Assembly (NCBI GenBank): GCA_031551255.1
Contig: JAVBNW010000051.1
Coordinates: 1-23,362 of the forward strand
Reading direction: 5' to 3'
Length of the DNA stretch: 23,362 nt
DNA from: JAVBNW01 sp031551255
GTDB taxonomy: Bacteria; Bacillota; Clostridia; Christensenellales; UBA1750
A model generated the notes under the pieces. It had not been told where the DNA came from. It saw nothing but the letters and a program-made list of their open reading frames with translations, and did no database searches. The translations under genes were made by a program, and so were the position numbers. The first letter of the stretch is position 1. Every line of letters begins with the position of its first letter. Shown piece after piece: positions 1 through 7,321 of this stretch.

Positions 1-405
1 GTATTTCTTTGTGGAGGCCATGGCTTGCTGCATGTTGCGCGTATCGTTGAGCGCGTCGAAGATGCGGATGATTTGAATGCCGTTTTCGATCGCCTTTTTG
101 CAGAACAGGTCGACGACGTCGTCGGCATAGTTCTTGTAGCCCAAGATGTTCTGGCCGCGCAGCAGCATCTGGAACCTTGTAACGGGCATGGCGTCGCGCA
201 AGCGCTTGAGGCGATCCCACGGGTCCTCGTTCAGGAACCAGAGACACGCATCGTACGTAGCGCCGCCCCACATCTCCAAAGAGTAGTAGCCGACCGCGTC
301 GAGCTTACCCGCCACGGGCAGCATTTCGTCGGTGCGCATGCGCGTCGCCGCCTGCGACTGATGCGCATCGCGAAGGATGGTATCGGTAATGTTGACCTTT
401 GCCAA
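1..405 (-). CDS. oadA: Oxaloacetate decarboxylase alpha / pyruvate carboxylase B-type carboxyltransferase (partial, N-terminal 135 residues)
   Basis: This is the N-terminal part of an OadA/PycB (transcarboxylase 5S-type) TIM-barrel carboxyltransferase; the rest lies beyond the left edge. Reading begins MAKVNITDTILRDAHQS, where the Asp of LRDAHQS is the family metal ligand. It continues through the hallmark blocks MWGGATYDACLWFLNEDPW and IRIFDALNDTRNM. The family moves a carboxyl group between oxaloacetate/pyruvate and a biotinyl carrier. The start is TTG at 405-403, because AGGGGG lies 8 bases upstream and no in-frame ATG fits the conserved N-terminus. It starts 13 bases after the OadB stop and is the last visible gene of the pump operon. 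The C-terminus is not seen, so I cannot tell whether it carries its own biotin domain. Family call is firm; the substrate is inferred. Confidence 0.93.
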   Translation of the reverse strand, partial: MAKVNITDTILRDAHQSQAATRMRTDEMLPVAGKLDAVGYYSLEMWGGATYDACLWFLNEDPWDRLKRLRDAMPVTRFQMLLRGQNILGYKNYADDVVDLFCKKAIENGIQIIRIFDALNDTRNMQQAMASTKKY

Positions 406-418
406 ACGGCTTACCCCC

Positions 419-1627
419 TTAATTCATGAACATGGAGAGGAACACGCCCGCCGCGACCGCCGAACCGATGACGCCGGCCACGTTCGGCCCCATGGCGTGC
501 ATCAGTAGGAAGTTGCTCGGGTTTTCCTTCTGGCCGACCACCTGGGAAACGCGCGCGGCCATCGGCACGGCGGATACGCCCGCGGAGCCGATCAAAGGGT
601 TAATCTTGCCGCGGGTTAAGAAGTTCATAAGCTTGCCCAGCAACACGCCGCCCGCGGTGCCAAACGCAAACGCGCAAAGGCCCATGACGATGACGATGAG
701 CGTCTTGGGGCTTAGGAAGGTGGCGGCATTTGCCGTCGCGCCTACCGTCAGCCCAAGGAAAATGGTGACGATGTTGATCAATTCGTTCTGCGCCGTCTTG
801 CTCAGACGCTCCACGACGCCGCACTCCCTGAACAGGTTGCCCAGCATCAGCATGCCGACCAACGGCGCGGCCGAGGGCAGCAGCAAGCTTACGAAGATGG
901 TGACGACGATCGGAAACACGATCTTTTCCGTCTTGGAAACCTCGCGCAGCTGGCCCATCACGATATTGCGCTCTTGTTTGGTCGTTAGCGCGCGCATGAT
1001 CGGCGGCTGGATGACCGGCACAAGCGCCATGTAGCTATACGCCGCCACGGCGATCGGGCCTAAGAGATCCGGCGCCAGGCGCGTGGTAACATAGATGGCG
1101 GTCGGGCCGTCGGCTCCACCGATGATACCCACGGAAGCGGCTTCGTTGACGTTGAACATCACCAGCTCGCGCAGGTTTTCAGGCAGCAGGCCGCCGATGG
1201 CGGGCCCGATGACCAGGCAGCCGATGAACGCCAGGAAGATGCCCAACTGCGCCGCCGCGCCCAGCAGAAGCGAGCGAGGGTTGGCGATGAGCGGGCCAAA
1301 GTCCGTCATCGCGCCGACGCCCATGAAGATGAGCGGCGGGTAGATGCCCAGCTTGACGCCCTGGTATAGGTAGTAAAGCAACCCGCCGGGAACCGTTCTG
1401 TCTCCCAGCATGCTCGGCGCATCCATGAGCCCCGCGCCGGGCAAATTGGCAAGCAGCATACCAAAGCCGATGGGCAAGAGCAGAAGCGGCTCAAAGCCCT
1501 TGGCGATGGCGAGAAACATGAGCACGCAGGCGACCAGGATCATGACGATCTGGCCCCACTCGATGGTGACAAAGCCCGTGCTCATCCACAAGCCCTGCAA
1601 TGCCTCAAGGACATTGATATTGGTCAT
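419..1627 (-). CDS. oadB: Sodium-pumping decarboxylase beta subunit (OadB/MmdB/GcdB family)
   Basis: This 402-residue polytopic membrane protein is the carboxybiotin decarboxylase that couples CO2 release to Na+ export in oxaloacetate, methylmalonyl-CoA and glutaconyl-CoA decarboxylases. Family motifs are visible: MGVGAMTDFGPLIANP (about 102-117), GIIGGADGPTAIY (about 167-179, with the Asp known to be essential for Na+ transport), AAYSYMALVP (about 195-204) and a C-terminal HAMGPNVAGVIGSA. Length is in the usual range (about 370-435). ATG at 1627 has AAAGGA about 10 bases upstream. The biotin carrier gene lies 28 bases upstream and the OadA-type gene 13 bases downstream. Family identity is very secure; which acyl substrate feeds it is not decided by this subunit. 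Confidence 0.95.
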   Translation of the reverse strand: MTNINVLEALQGLWMSTGFVTIEWGQIVMILVACVLMFLAIAKGFEPLLLLPIGFGMLLANLPGAGLMDAPSMLGDRTVPGGLLYYLYQGVKLGIYPPLIFMGVGAMTDFGPLIANPRSLLLGAAAQLGIFLAFIGCLVIGPAIGGLLPENLRELVMFNVNEAASVGIIGGADGPTAIYVTTRLAPDLLGPIAVAAYSYMALVPVIQPPIMRALTTKQERNIVMGQLREVSKTEKIVFPIVVTIFVSLLLPSAAPLVGMLMLGNLFRECGVVERLSKTAQNELINIVTIFLGLTVGATANAATFLSPKTLIVIVMGLCAFAFGTAGGVLLGKLMNFLTRGKINPLIGSAGVSAVPMAARVSQVVGQKENPSNFLLMHAMGPNVAGVIGSAVAAGVFLSMFMN

Positions 1628-1655
1628 GTGTGATCAATCCTTTCCGGCACTTTGC

Positions 1656-2057
1656 TTATTTCAGCGCGGCCAACACATCGCCCGTGTTGACGGTGGCGCC
1701 CTTGGAAACGGAAACCGCCTCCACCACGCCGTCGCGCGGGGCCATGATCTCGTTTTCCATCTTCATAGCCTCGAGAATAAACAGAACCGTACCCTTTTTC
1801 ACTGACGCGCCGGAAGCGCAGTTCACCGAAAGGATGGTGCCGGGCATCGGGCTCTTAATCGCCTCGGATCCGGCGGCCACGACGGGCGCGGCGGCTGCGG
1901 GGGCCGGTGCGGGCGCGGGGGCCGGCGTGGGGGCCGCTACCGCCGCTGCGACGGGAGCCGGAGCGGGGGCTGCCACAGGGGCGGCGGCAAACGCGCCGAC
2001 CTCTTCGACTTCTACCGCGTACGCTTTGCCGTTGACCGTAATGTTAAACTTTCGCAT
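1656..2057 (-). CDS. Biotin carboxyl carrier protein of decarboxylase (gamma/MmdC type)
   Basis: This 133-residue biotin carrier ferries CO2 from the carboxyltransferase subunits to the OadB membrane decarboxylase. Residues 1-20 form the short N-terminal segment (MRKFNITVNGKAYAVEVEEV) typical of MmdC/GcdC and transcarboxylase 1.3S proteins. Residues about 22-63 are an Ala/Pro-only flexible linker. Residues about 66-133 are the biotinyl/lipoyl domain with PMPGTI and the biotinylation motif EAMKMENE, in which Lys99 should be biotinylated. AAGGAGG lies 8 bases upstream of the ATG. It lies between the OadG-like and OadB genes in one operon. It is the only biotin domain visible in the window, so it may serve both carboxyltransferases. 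The low-complexity linker also makes the opposite strand look falsely coding. Confidence 0.95.
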   Translation of the reverse strand: MRKFNITVNGKAYAVEVEEVGAFAAAPVAAPAPAPVAAAVAAPTPAPAPAPAPAAAAPVVAAGSEAIKSPMPGTILSVNCASGASVKKGTVLFILEAMKMENEIMAPRDGVVEAVSVSKGATVNTGDVLAALK

Positions 2058-2094
2058 GGGAGTTCCTCCTTGTTTCTCTGACTCTCTTTAGAAA

Positions 2095-2472
2095 TCAATA
2101 ACGGGTGTTGATGATATCCATCCTGCCGGCGGCATTCCACGAAGAAGCATTGCCACCCATCCTGCGGATGGAGCGAACCACCAGCCCGGAACCCTCTTCC
2201 CCGGCGATCACGGCGATGGCGGCCGCGATAGCGGCGGCAATATCCTCGTCATCCTGGGCCGCGGCGGGAATCGGAGCGGGCGCGGCTACGGCTACGGCGG
2301 ATACGGGAGCAGGCGTAGGATCTTTAACCTCGTTGGGCTTGCGCTGAATCGCGCGCACGATCCTGGACATCAGCGTGAACAGAAATACCAGGATGATCAG
2401 CCCGAGAAACACGATGGCCATGCCGATCAGGGCAACCTGAAGGCCTAGAATCAGCGATTGTCCTACTGTCAT
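2095..2472 (-). CDS. OadG/MmdD-family small membrane subunit of Na+-pump decarboxylase
   Basis: This 125-residue protein has one hydrophobic helix near the N-terminus (about residues 8-34: LILGLQVALIGMAIVFLGLI). An Ala/Pro-rich cytoplasmic stretch and a short conserved C-terminal block (SSWNAAGRMDIINTRY) follow. This is the organisation of OadG (gamma) and MmdD (delta) subunits, which assemble the decarboxylase complex on the membrane. In known enzymes the C-terminal tail contacts the carboxyltransferase subunit. ATG at 2472 has AAGGAGAG about 7 bases upstream. It lies 13 bases after the carboxyltransferase stop and 37 bases before the biotin carrier, the usual mmdA-D-C-B order. Small divergent proteins of this type are recognised mostly by architecture and context, and both fit here. 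Confidence 0.88.
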   Translation of the reverse strand: MTVGQSLILGLQVALIGMAIVFLGLIILVFLFTLMSRIVRAIQRKPNEVKDPTPAPVSAVAVAAPAPIPAAAQDDEDIAAAIAAAIAVIAGEEGSGLVVRSIRRMGGNASSWNAAGRMDIINTRY

Positions 2473-2485
2473 GAGTACACTCTCC

Positions 2486-3931
2486 TTACAGCGGCATATT
2501 GCCGTGCTTTCGCGGCGGCAGCGCGTCGCGTTTACCCAGCATCGCTTCCAGCGCGGCGGCGACCATCTGCCGGGTGGACGCGGGCTCGATCACGTCGTCC
2601 ACAAGGCCGGTCTCAGCGGCTTTGAGCGCGCCGTTTTCAGCAATATACTTTTCCACCAGCGCGGCTTCGGATTCACCGGCTTTCAGCGCATCTCTTTCGA
2701 GAATGTGCACCGAGGCCTCGGGGCTCATCGGCGAAATGGCTGCATCGGGCCACGCGTATACGATATCGGAGCCGATAGAGCGGCTCGCCATGGCCGCGTA
2801 GCCGATGCCGATCGCCTTACCCGTGATGACGCACACTTTGGGAACGGAGGCTTCCGCATAGGCGTACACCAGCTGCGCCGCGTTCTTAAGCGCCTGCACG
2901 TTGCGCTCGGGGCCTGGGGCAATCACCCCCACGGTGTTGACGAGGGTTACGACAGGCAGGTTAAACGCGTCGCAGAAACGGATAAACCGCGCGGCCTTCG
3001 CGCTGCCCGGCGGGCACAGAATGCCTTCGTCGAACGCGGGGTTGTTAGCGACGATGCCGACCGTCCTGCCGCCGACGCCGGCGAGCGCGACGGTCATGTT
3101 CGGCGCGTACGCGGGCGAAAGCTCGAGCCAATCGCCGTTATCGGCGAGCTGGGCAATCAGCGTGCGCGCATCCGAGCCGTCGGCGTTAATCTGACGGTTC
3201 AGATCGTCGGGGGCAAATATCGGCGCGTCCTCGGCGTTGTTGGAGGGCAGCATGGAAAGCAGCTTGCGCGCAAACGCAAACGTCTCGTCCTCGCGCTCGC
3301 AGGCGATGTGCGAACCGCCCGTTTCGCTGATCACCTTCGCCCCGCCCAGGCTCTTTTGATCGTAGTTCTTTCCCAATTTTGCGGAGACGACCTGCGGCCC
3401 GACGAGGAACTGCGCCCCGGTATCGGCCTGAATCACAAAATCGGCAAGCTGGGCGATCACCGCGGCGCCGCCCGCACAAGGCCCGAGCACGAGCGCAATC
3501 TGCGGCACGACGCCCGAAAGCCTGGCCGCCTGGCACATGACTTGGGCATACGCATCCATAGAGCAAATGCCCTGGTCGATGCGCGCGCCGGCGCTATCGC
3601 ACAGCGATACGATGGGGCTTCCGGTCTTTGCAGCCAGCTCCATGACACGCACGATCTTCTCCGCCGCCCTTTTGGAAACCGCGCCGCCCTTTACCGTGAA
3701 ATCCTGCGCGTACAGGTACACGAGGCGATCGCCAACGGTGCCGTAACCGGCGATTACGGCGCTTAATTCGTCTTTCGAGGTGCCTGCCAGCATGCCTACC
3801 TCGACAAACGAATTGGGGTCGAGAAGCCGCGCGATTCGTTCGCGCGCGAGTAGCTTGCCGCTCTCGCGCTGCTTCGCCGGATCTCCGCCCGACACAACTG
3901 TGCGCTTTCGGTCGTTCAGGTCCACACTCAT
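2486..3931 (-). CDS. Acyl-CoA carboxyltransferase subunit, MmdA/PccB family
   Basis: This 481-residue carboxyltransferase has two crotonase-like halves. It belongs to the family of methylmalonyl-CoA decarboxylase alpha, propionyl-CoA carboxylase beta and transcarboxylase 12S. N-domain motifs are DSAGARIDQG (about 112-121), GPCAGGAAV (about 150-158, oxyanion hole) and GGSHIACERED. C-domain motifs are NNPAFDEGIL, the VP..CVIT block and YAWPDAAISPM. The block that is usually RKAYGGAY reads GKAIGIGY (371-378), so it is a divergent subfamily and the acyl-CoA substrate is uncertain. I chose ATG at 3931 because GGGAGG lies 8 bases upstream; an upstream in-frame ATG at 3967 lacks a comparable site. 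It is the first gene of the pump operon. No biotin carboxylase is seen, which favours decarboxylase or transcarboxylase over carboxylase function. Confidence 0.9.
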   Translation of the reverse strand: MSVDLNDRKRTVVSGGDPAKQRESGKLLARERIARLLDPNSFVEVGMLAGTSKDELSAVIAGYGTVGDRLVYLYAQDFTVKGGAVSKRAAEKIVRVMELAAKTGSPIVSLCDSAGARIDQGICSMDAYAQVMCQAARLSGVVPQIALVLGPCAGGAAVIAQLADFVIQADTGAQFLVGPQVVSAKLGKNYDQKSLGGAKVISETGGSHIACEREDETFAFARKLLSMLPSNNAEDAPIFAPDDLNRQINADGSDARTLIAQLADNGDWLELSPAYAPNMTVALAGVGGRTVGIVANNPAFDEGILCPPGSAKAARFIRFCDAFNLPVVTLVNTVGVIAPGPERNVQALKNAAQLVYAYAEASVPKVCVITGKAIGIGYAAMASRSIGSDIVYAWPDAAISPMSPEASVHILERDALKAGESEAALVEKYIAENGALKAAETGLVDDVIEPASTRQMVAAALEAMLGKRDALPPRKHGNMPL

Positions 3932-4078
3932 GAAGCCGTCCTCCCATCGAATATAACTTTCGGACATGGTTTATGAATTGAGGCTGAAAATAAGCCCAAC
4001 TTCATCCAGATTCATGTTTCGCTATTTCTGCGCATTTTCCTTCCGCCATCGATAAGATTTTCACAATTCTCGGGAACT

Positions 4079-4099
4079 TAACACGGCGCCGGCGCGTTA
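4079..4099 (-). terminator. Weak hairpin just after the rluB stop
   Basis: Read on the minus strand, arms TAACGCG and CGTGTTA flank a GC-rich 7-base loop and pair along 7 positions if one G-U pair is allowed. The hairpin begins at the rluB stop codon. No T-run follows, so intrinsic termination is only a weak possibility. Confidence 0.3.
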
Positions 4100-4825
4100 T
4101 TATTTATTTTGCCCGGCAGACTCCAAGACCCGCTCCAGCGCTTCGATTTCAGCCTGGGAAAGGTTGCGCCACTGCCCCGCCTTCAAATGCCCAAGCCTCA
4201 GGGGGCCAAACCCTTCCCTGCGCAGCGCCGTTACGGGATGGCCCACCGCTTCGCACATGCGGCGGATAAGGCGGTTGTGCCCCTCGTGTACGGTGATGGC
4301 AAGCTGCGTCAAGGCGCCGCGCGATACGATCTGCACCCTGGCGGGCGAAGTAACGTGCCCGTCATCGAGCGTCACGCCGCTTTCCAGCGCGCGCACCTCT
4401 TCTTTTTTTATCTCGCCGCGCACGGTAGCCGCGTAGAGCTTGTCCATACCGTGGCGCGGGTGCGCGAGGCGCTGCGCGAGCTCGCCGTCGTTGGTAAGCA
4501 AGATAAGCCCCTCGGTATCGTAATCCAGCCTTCCGACCGGAAAAAGGCGTTCCTCAGTCGCAATCAAATCCATCACCGTCGTGCGGCCCTGCGGGTCGCT
4601 TGCCGATGTGATCACGCCCTGAGGCTTATTGAGCATCACATAGCGCATGCGCGCGGCGGGGCGGACGGGCACACCGTCCACCTCGACGCGCGCGTTTTCC
4701 TCTACCAAATACCCCATGGTACTTACCACATGGCCGTCTACCTTCACCCTGCCCTGTGCGATGATCTCTTCGGCCCTGCGCCGCGACGCTACGCCGCACA
4801 TCGCAAGATACTTTTGTAACCTCAT
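4100..4825 (-). CDS. rluB: 23S rRNA pseudouridine synthase, RluB/RsuA family
   Basis: This 241-residue RsuA-family enzyme isomerises a uridine in rRNA to pseudouridine. Residues 1-57 are an S4 RNA-binding domain (MRLQKYLAMCGVASRRRAEE). The catalytic domain carries LNKPQG (about 65-70), GRLDYDTEGLILLTNDGELA with the catalytic Asp at about 101, HPRHGMDKLY, and the C-terminal GHNRLIRRMCEAVGHPV block. B. subtilis RluB (YpuL) is the closest type I recognise; the exact modified base is inferred. The start is ATG 4825, with GAAGGG about 9 bases upstream. Its first bases, ATGA, overlap the TGA stop of the preceding DD-carboxypeptidase, so translation is probably coupled. The same pairing of carboxypeptidase and RluB-like gene is common in Firmicutes. 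Confidence 0.93.
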   Translation of the reverse strand: MRLQKYLAMCGVASRRRAEEIIAQGRVKVDGHVVSTMGYLVEENARVEVDGVPVRPAARMRYVMLNKPQGVITSASDPQGRTTVMDLIATEERLFPVGRLDYDTEGLILLTNDGELAQRLAHPRHGMDKLYAATVRGEIKKEEVRALESGVTLDDGHVTSPARVQIVSRGALTQLAITVHEGHNRLIRRMCEAVGHPVTALRREGFGPLRLGHLKAGQWRNLSQAEIEALERVLESAGQNK

Positions 4826-5958
4826 ATTTCTTTTCCCTTCCCCATCCACTTGCCAAAGATGCGCTTTGCCACGTCCAAAGCGCCGTTGCGAATCACGCTC
4901 TCCCCCGCCACGAGGCAAACGCTTCCCCGCGCTTCGCCATCCACGATCGCCGTAGCCGTCCCCAAGATGTCTCCTTCCCGATACGGCGGCGCGGGCATGG
5001 CGGGCACTTCGAGCCTGAGAAACATCTCCTCATCCGGGCTCACAGCCAAAGAAAGCGTTTCCTGCGCCAGGATTGCGACGCTTTCCGGGCTGCCGCCGGT
5101 GCTTGCCTGATGCACGGCTTCGCCGCGCTCTAAAAATACGTGTTCGTAGTAATTGTCAAAGCCGTACTCCATCATTTTTGCGGTTTGGTTCCACCAATCC
5201 GGGCAGTTGAGCACCACGCTCACCAGCTGCATCCCGTCCCGCTCGGCGGCCTCTACAAGGCACCGGCCCGCGGCTTTTGTAAACCCTGTTTTGCCGCCGT
5301 TGCACCCGGTCAGCTCATCCAGCATGCGGTTCTTGTTGGTCAAAACGCGATTCCACTGATGCCCTTCCCAGGGGATCTGCACTTTTTTTGTGGAGGCGAT
5401 CCGCACAAAATCTTCGTTGCCGATCGCTTCGGACATGATCGCGCACAGATCGAGCGCGCTGGTGTAATGGTCTTGCGCAGGCAAGCCGTGCGGGTTTTGA
5501 AACAGTGTGTGTTCAAGCCCCATGCTGAGCGCCTTGTCGTTCATCATGCCGACAAAGCCCTCGACGCTGCCCCCCACGTGCTCTGCCAGTGCCACCGCCG
5601 CATCGTTGCCGGATCGGAGCATCAGCCCCAGCAGCAGCTGTTCTACCGAAAGCTTCTCGCCCACTTCCAGGTAGATGCTCGACCCTTCCACGCCGGACGC
5701 ACTACGGCTGATCTCGACGATATCGCTAAGCTTCGCGTTTTCCAGCACGACGAGCGCCGTCATTACCTTCGTAGTGGATGCCATCGGCAGCGGAACATCC
5801 CCGTTTTGCTGATAAAGCACCCTGCCGCTTGCTGCATCTACCAAGGCGCAAGCTTTTGCGGCAATCCCCAAATCTCCCTGCGCGGCGAGAGCTTGTGCAG
5901 GCATAAGAACAGTATACAGGATGATCAGACAGAAAAGCAAAGAAAAATGCCGCCGCAT
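4822..5958 (-). CDS. dacF: D-alanyl-D-alanine carboxypeptidase (PBP5/DacF/DacB type)
   Basis: This 378-residue serine-type DD-carboxypeptidase (peptidase S11) trims the terminal D-Ala from peptidoglycan pentapeptides outside the membrane. A signal peptide spans about residues 1-26 and ends AQALAAQ. Active-site motifs are STTK (Ser61, Lys64), SGN (116-118) and KTG (223-225). A PBP5 C-terminal beta domain follows (about 265-355). The tail DVAKRIFGKWMGKGK could be an amphipathic membrane anchor. ATG 5958 has GGGAGGGG 6 bases upstream and places the signal peptide at the N-terminus; longer in-frame starts were rejected for that reason. It is cotranscribed with rluB through a 4-base ATGA overlap. 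It is divergent from the DUF2953/ytfJ pair, a neighbourhood that suggests a sporulation-linked role like B. subtilis dacB, but this is inferred. Confidence 0.93.
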   Translation of the reverse strand: MRRHFSLLFCLIILYTVLMPAQALAAQGDLGIAAKACALVDAASGRVLYQQNGDVPLPMASTTKVMTALVVLENAKLSDIVEISRSASGVEGSSIYLEVGEKLSVEQLLLGLMLRSGNDAAVALAEHVGGSVEGFVGMMNDKALSMGLEHTLFQNPHGLPAQDHYTSALDLCAIMSEAIGNEDFVRIASTKKVQIPWEGHQWNRVLTNKNRMLDELTGCNGGKTGFTKAAGRCLVEAAERDGMQLVSVVLNCPDWWNQTAKMMEYGFDNYYEHVFLERGEAVHQASTGGSPESVAILAQETLSLAVSPDEEMFLRLEVPAMPAPPYREGDILGTATAIVDGEARGSVCLVAGESVIRNGALDVAKRIFGKWMGKGKEI

Positions 5959-6123
5959 GTCGCACCCCTCCCGATACCTTAGGTTATTATCTATAGAACA
6001 TAAAAATACGGCGTTCCGCATGAAGATTGCCCCGATTGGCAAACCTTGTATTGAAGAAATTCGTTCACAGCCAAGGTAGGGAGTAAAGAGACGCTTATCA
6101 TAAAGTTCGGGGAGGTTGGCGGC

Positions 6124-6762
6124 ATGTTTGAATGGTTGATCGGCGTCTGCGCCGTTTCCTTTGCGCTGTTTTTGCTGTGCCAATCGCGCATGGAAATGGC
6201 GCTGCGCGCTCATATCGGCGGCGAAAATACGTTTTCTGCAAGCGCATATTTTCTGGGCGGAGCTGTCCGCCATAAGTTTGAAGGAAGCGTCGTACGAGGG
6301 GAAGACGGGCGCCTGTCGATCACGACGGCATTCAACGGGAACCCCGTCAAAGTAAAGCGGAGGGAGAATATTTTCAAGCGCGAAATGGTTTCTCCGGCGG
6401 CGCGCGATCTTTTTATTCGCCGCGTGGATTTGGAATCCCTAGGCTTTTCCATGACGATCGGCATCGCGAGCGATGCCGCCATCACCGCGCAGCTGTGCGG
6501 GCTTGCGCTAACAGTGCTCGAAAGCGCGGCGGGCATCGTAAGAATCCTTAAACCCAACGCGCGCGTGCTGATGCGTTCGGCGCCGAATTTTCGCGAGGAC
6601 TGTCTGCGTATACGGTTTTCCTGTATATTCCGCATTAAAATAGGTCATATTATCCTCATTGCGGCTCGCGCCGCTATCGACATTGCGAAAGGGGCGATCG
6701 CAGCATGGCTCACCCGATTGAAAGCATTATGCGCACCACGATGGAAAACCTCAAAGACATGA
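6124..6762 (+). CDS. DUF2953 family protein (YtfI-like)
   Basis: This 212-residue protein has one N-terminal membrane helix (about residues 4-20, LIGVCAVSFALFLLC). A soluble region follows, with a conserved C-terminal block, LRIRFSCIFRIKIGHIILIA, typical of DUF2953 proteins. The function is unknown. In B. subtilis the relative ytfI lies directly upstream of ytfJ, as here, and Clostridia keep this pair near scpAB/dacB. ATG 6124 has GGGGAGG about 8 bases upstream. Its last 58 bases overlap the start of ytfJ in another frame. This is unusually long for an operon junction, and the final ~20 residues (after IDIAKGAI) may not be functionally constrained. Call rests on the C-terminal motif and neighbourhood. 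Confidence 0.78.
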   Translation: MFEWLIGVCAVSFALFLLCQSRMEMALRAHIGGENTFSASAYFLGGAVRHKFEGSVVRGEDGRLSITTAFNGNPVKVKRRENIFKREMVSPAARDLFIRRVDLESLGFSMTIGIASDAAITAQLCGLALTVLESAAGIVRILKPNARVLMRSAPNFREDCLRIRFSCIFRIKIGHIILIAARAAIDIAKGAIAAWLTRLKALCAPRWKTSKT

Positions 6763-7151
6763 TCGACGTCAACACCGTCGTCGGCGAGGCAGTGACTTCC
6801 GGCGATGGCATCACCATCATTCCCATTTCCAAAGTATCCTTTGGTTTCGTAGCCGGCGGCGGCGAATACGGCCTGGGGCCGGCACAGCCGCCCAAAACGC
6901 CTATCGCCGGCATTGATGCGCTGCCCTTTGGCGGCGGCACCGGCGCTGGCGTTTCCGTATGTCCTGTCGGATTTCTAATCGTGGGCGGCGGTCAGGTAAG
7001 AATGCTGCCCGCCACGTACAACACCCCCATCGAGCGGATTGTCGAACTGGTTCCACAGTTGGTGGGCGATGTGCGCGACATGCTGGAGAAAAAGAAAAGC
7101 GACGACGGCGGATCAACCGGCCCTGAGGACTATCCTCCTTACGGCATATAA
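6705..7151 (+). CDS. ytfJ: GerW/YtfJ family sporulation protein
   Basis: This 148-residue protein matches the YtfJ/GerW spore-protein family. It has an N-terminal HPIESIMRTTMENLKDMIDV helix, then the core TSGDGITIIPISKVSFGF, a Gly-rich stretch (VAGGGEYG, then PFGGGTGAGVSVCPVGF) and a C-terminal helix. In B. subtilis the protein is made in the sporulating cell and is needed for germination with some nutrients; the molecular role is not well defined. The start ATG 6705 is homologous to B. subtilis YtfJ, with AAAGGGG about 10 bases upstream, inside the end of the DUF2953 gene. It is followed by the palindromic repeat and a strong hairpin terminator. Its presence is the best evidence that the organism makes spores, although the family also occurs outside spore formers. 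Confidence 0.93.
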   Translation: MAHPIESIMRTTMENLKDMIDVNTVVGEAVTSGDGITIIPISKVSFGFVAGGGEYGLGPAQPPKTPIAGIDALPFGGGTGAGVSVCPVGFLIVGGGQVRMLPATYNTPIERIVELVPQLVGDVRDMLEKKKSDDGGSTGPEDYPPYGI

Positions 7152-7154
7152 ACA

Positions 7155-7253
7155 ACATCACAGGGGGTACGCGTAAACATCACGGGGGGTACGCGTACCC
7201 CCCGTGAGCCCCCCGCCGAGGAGGCACGACGGGGATGAGGATGAAAAATGCCA
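7155..7253 (+). repeat. Dispersed palindromic intergenic element, copy 1
   Basis: The core is a perfect 26-base palindrome at 7181-7206 with centre GGGGGGTACG|CGTACCCCCC and outer bases CAC/GTG. A near-identical half copy (7155-7175, one mismatch over 21 bases) precedes it at a 22-base step. A tail rich in G/C and GA follows (GAGCCCCCCGCCG, then GCACGAC, then GAGGATGAA). The same palindrome and a related tail occur at 13624-13705. There is no plausible reading frame or transposase. It lies between convergent ytfJ and rpsT, just before the shared terminator. Which strand is functional is unknown. Confidence 0.85.
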
Positions 7254-7282
7254 AACGGCGATAGCTATAAGCTATCGCCGTT
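7254..7282 (+). terminator. Bidirectional intrinsic terminator between ytfJ and rpsT
   Basis: A perfect 12-bp stem, AACGGCGATAGC / GCTATCGCCGTT, has a 5-base loop. On the plus strand CACTTTTTC follows; on the minus strand TGGCATTTTTC follows. It therefore can end both the converging ytfJ and rpsT transcripts. Confidence 0.88.
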
Positions 7283-7321
7283 CACTTTTTCTGTGGCCTT
7301 GCCGGAGACCGCAATCTATGT

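Noticed and set aside
1860..2010. Apparent GC-rich repeat array in the biotin carrier gene
   Set aside because: It encodes the Ala/Pro linker, a normal feature of these carriers; the repetition follows from codon use.
2471..3766. Long open frame on the plus strand opposite the MmdA-like gene
   Set aside because: It is antisense to a clearly homologous gene, is rich in Arg/His/Gly as expected from GC-rich reverse frames, and has no recognisable domain.
3972..3998. Short dyad upstream of the MmdA-like gene (TTG-GGCT / AGCC-CAA arms)
   Set aside because: It has only 7 paired bases with a mismatch, and no convincing promoter could be placed around it, so it is not called as an operator.
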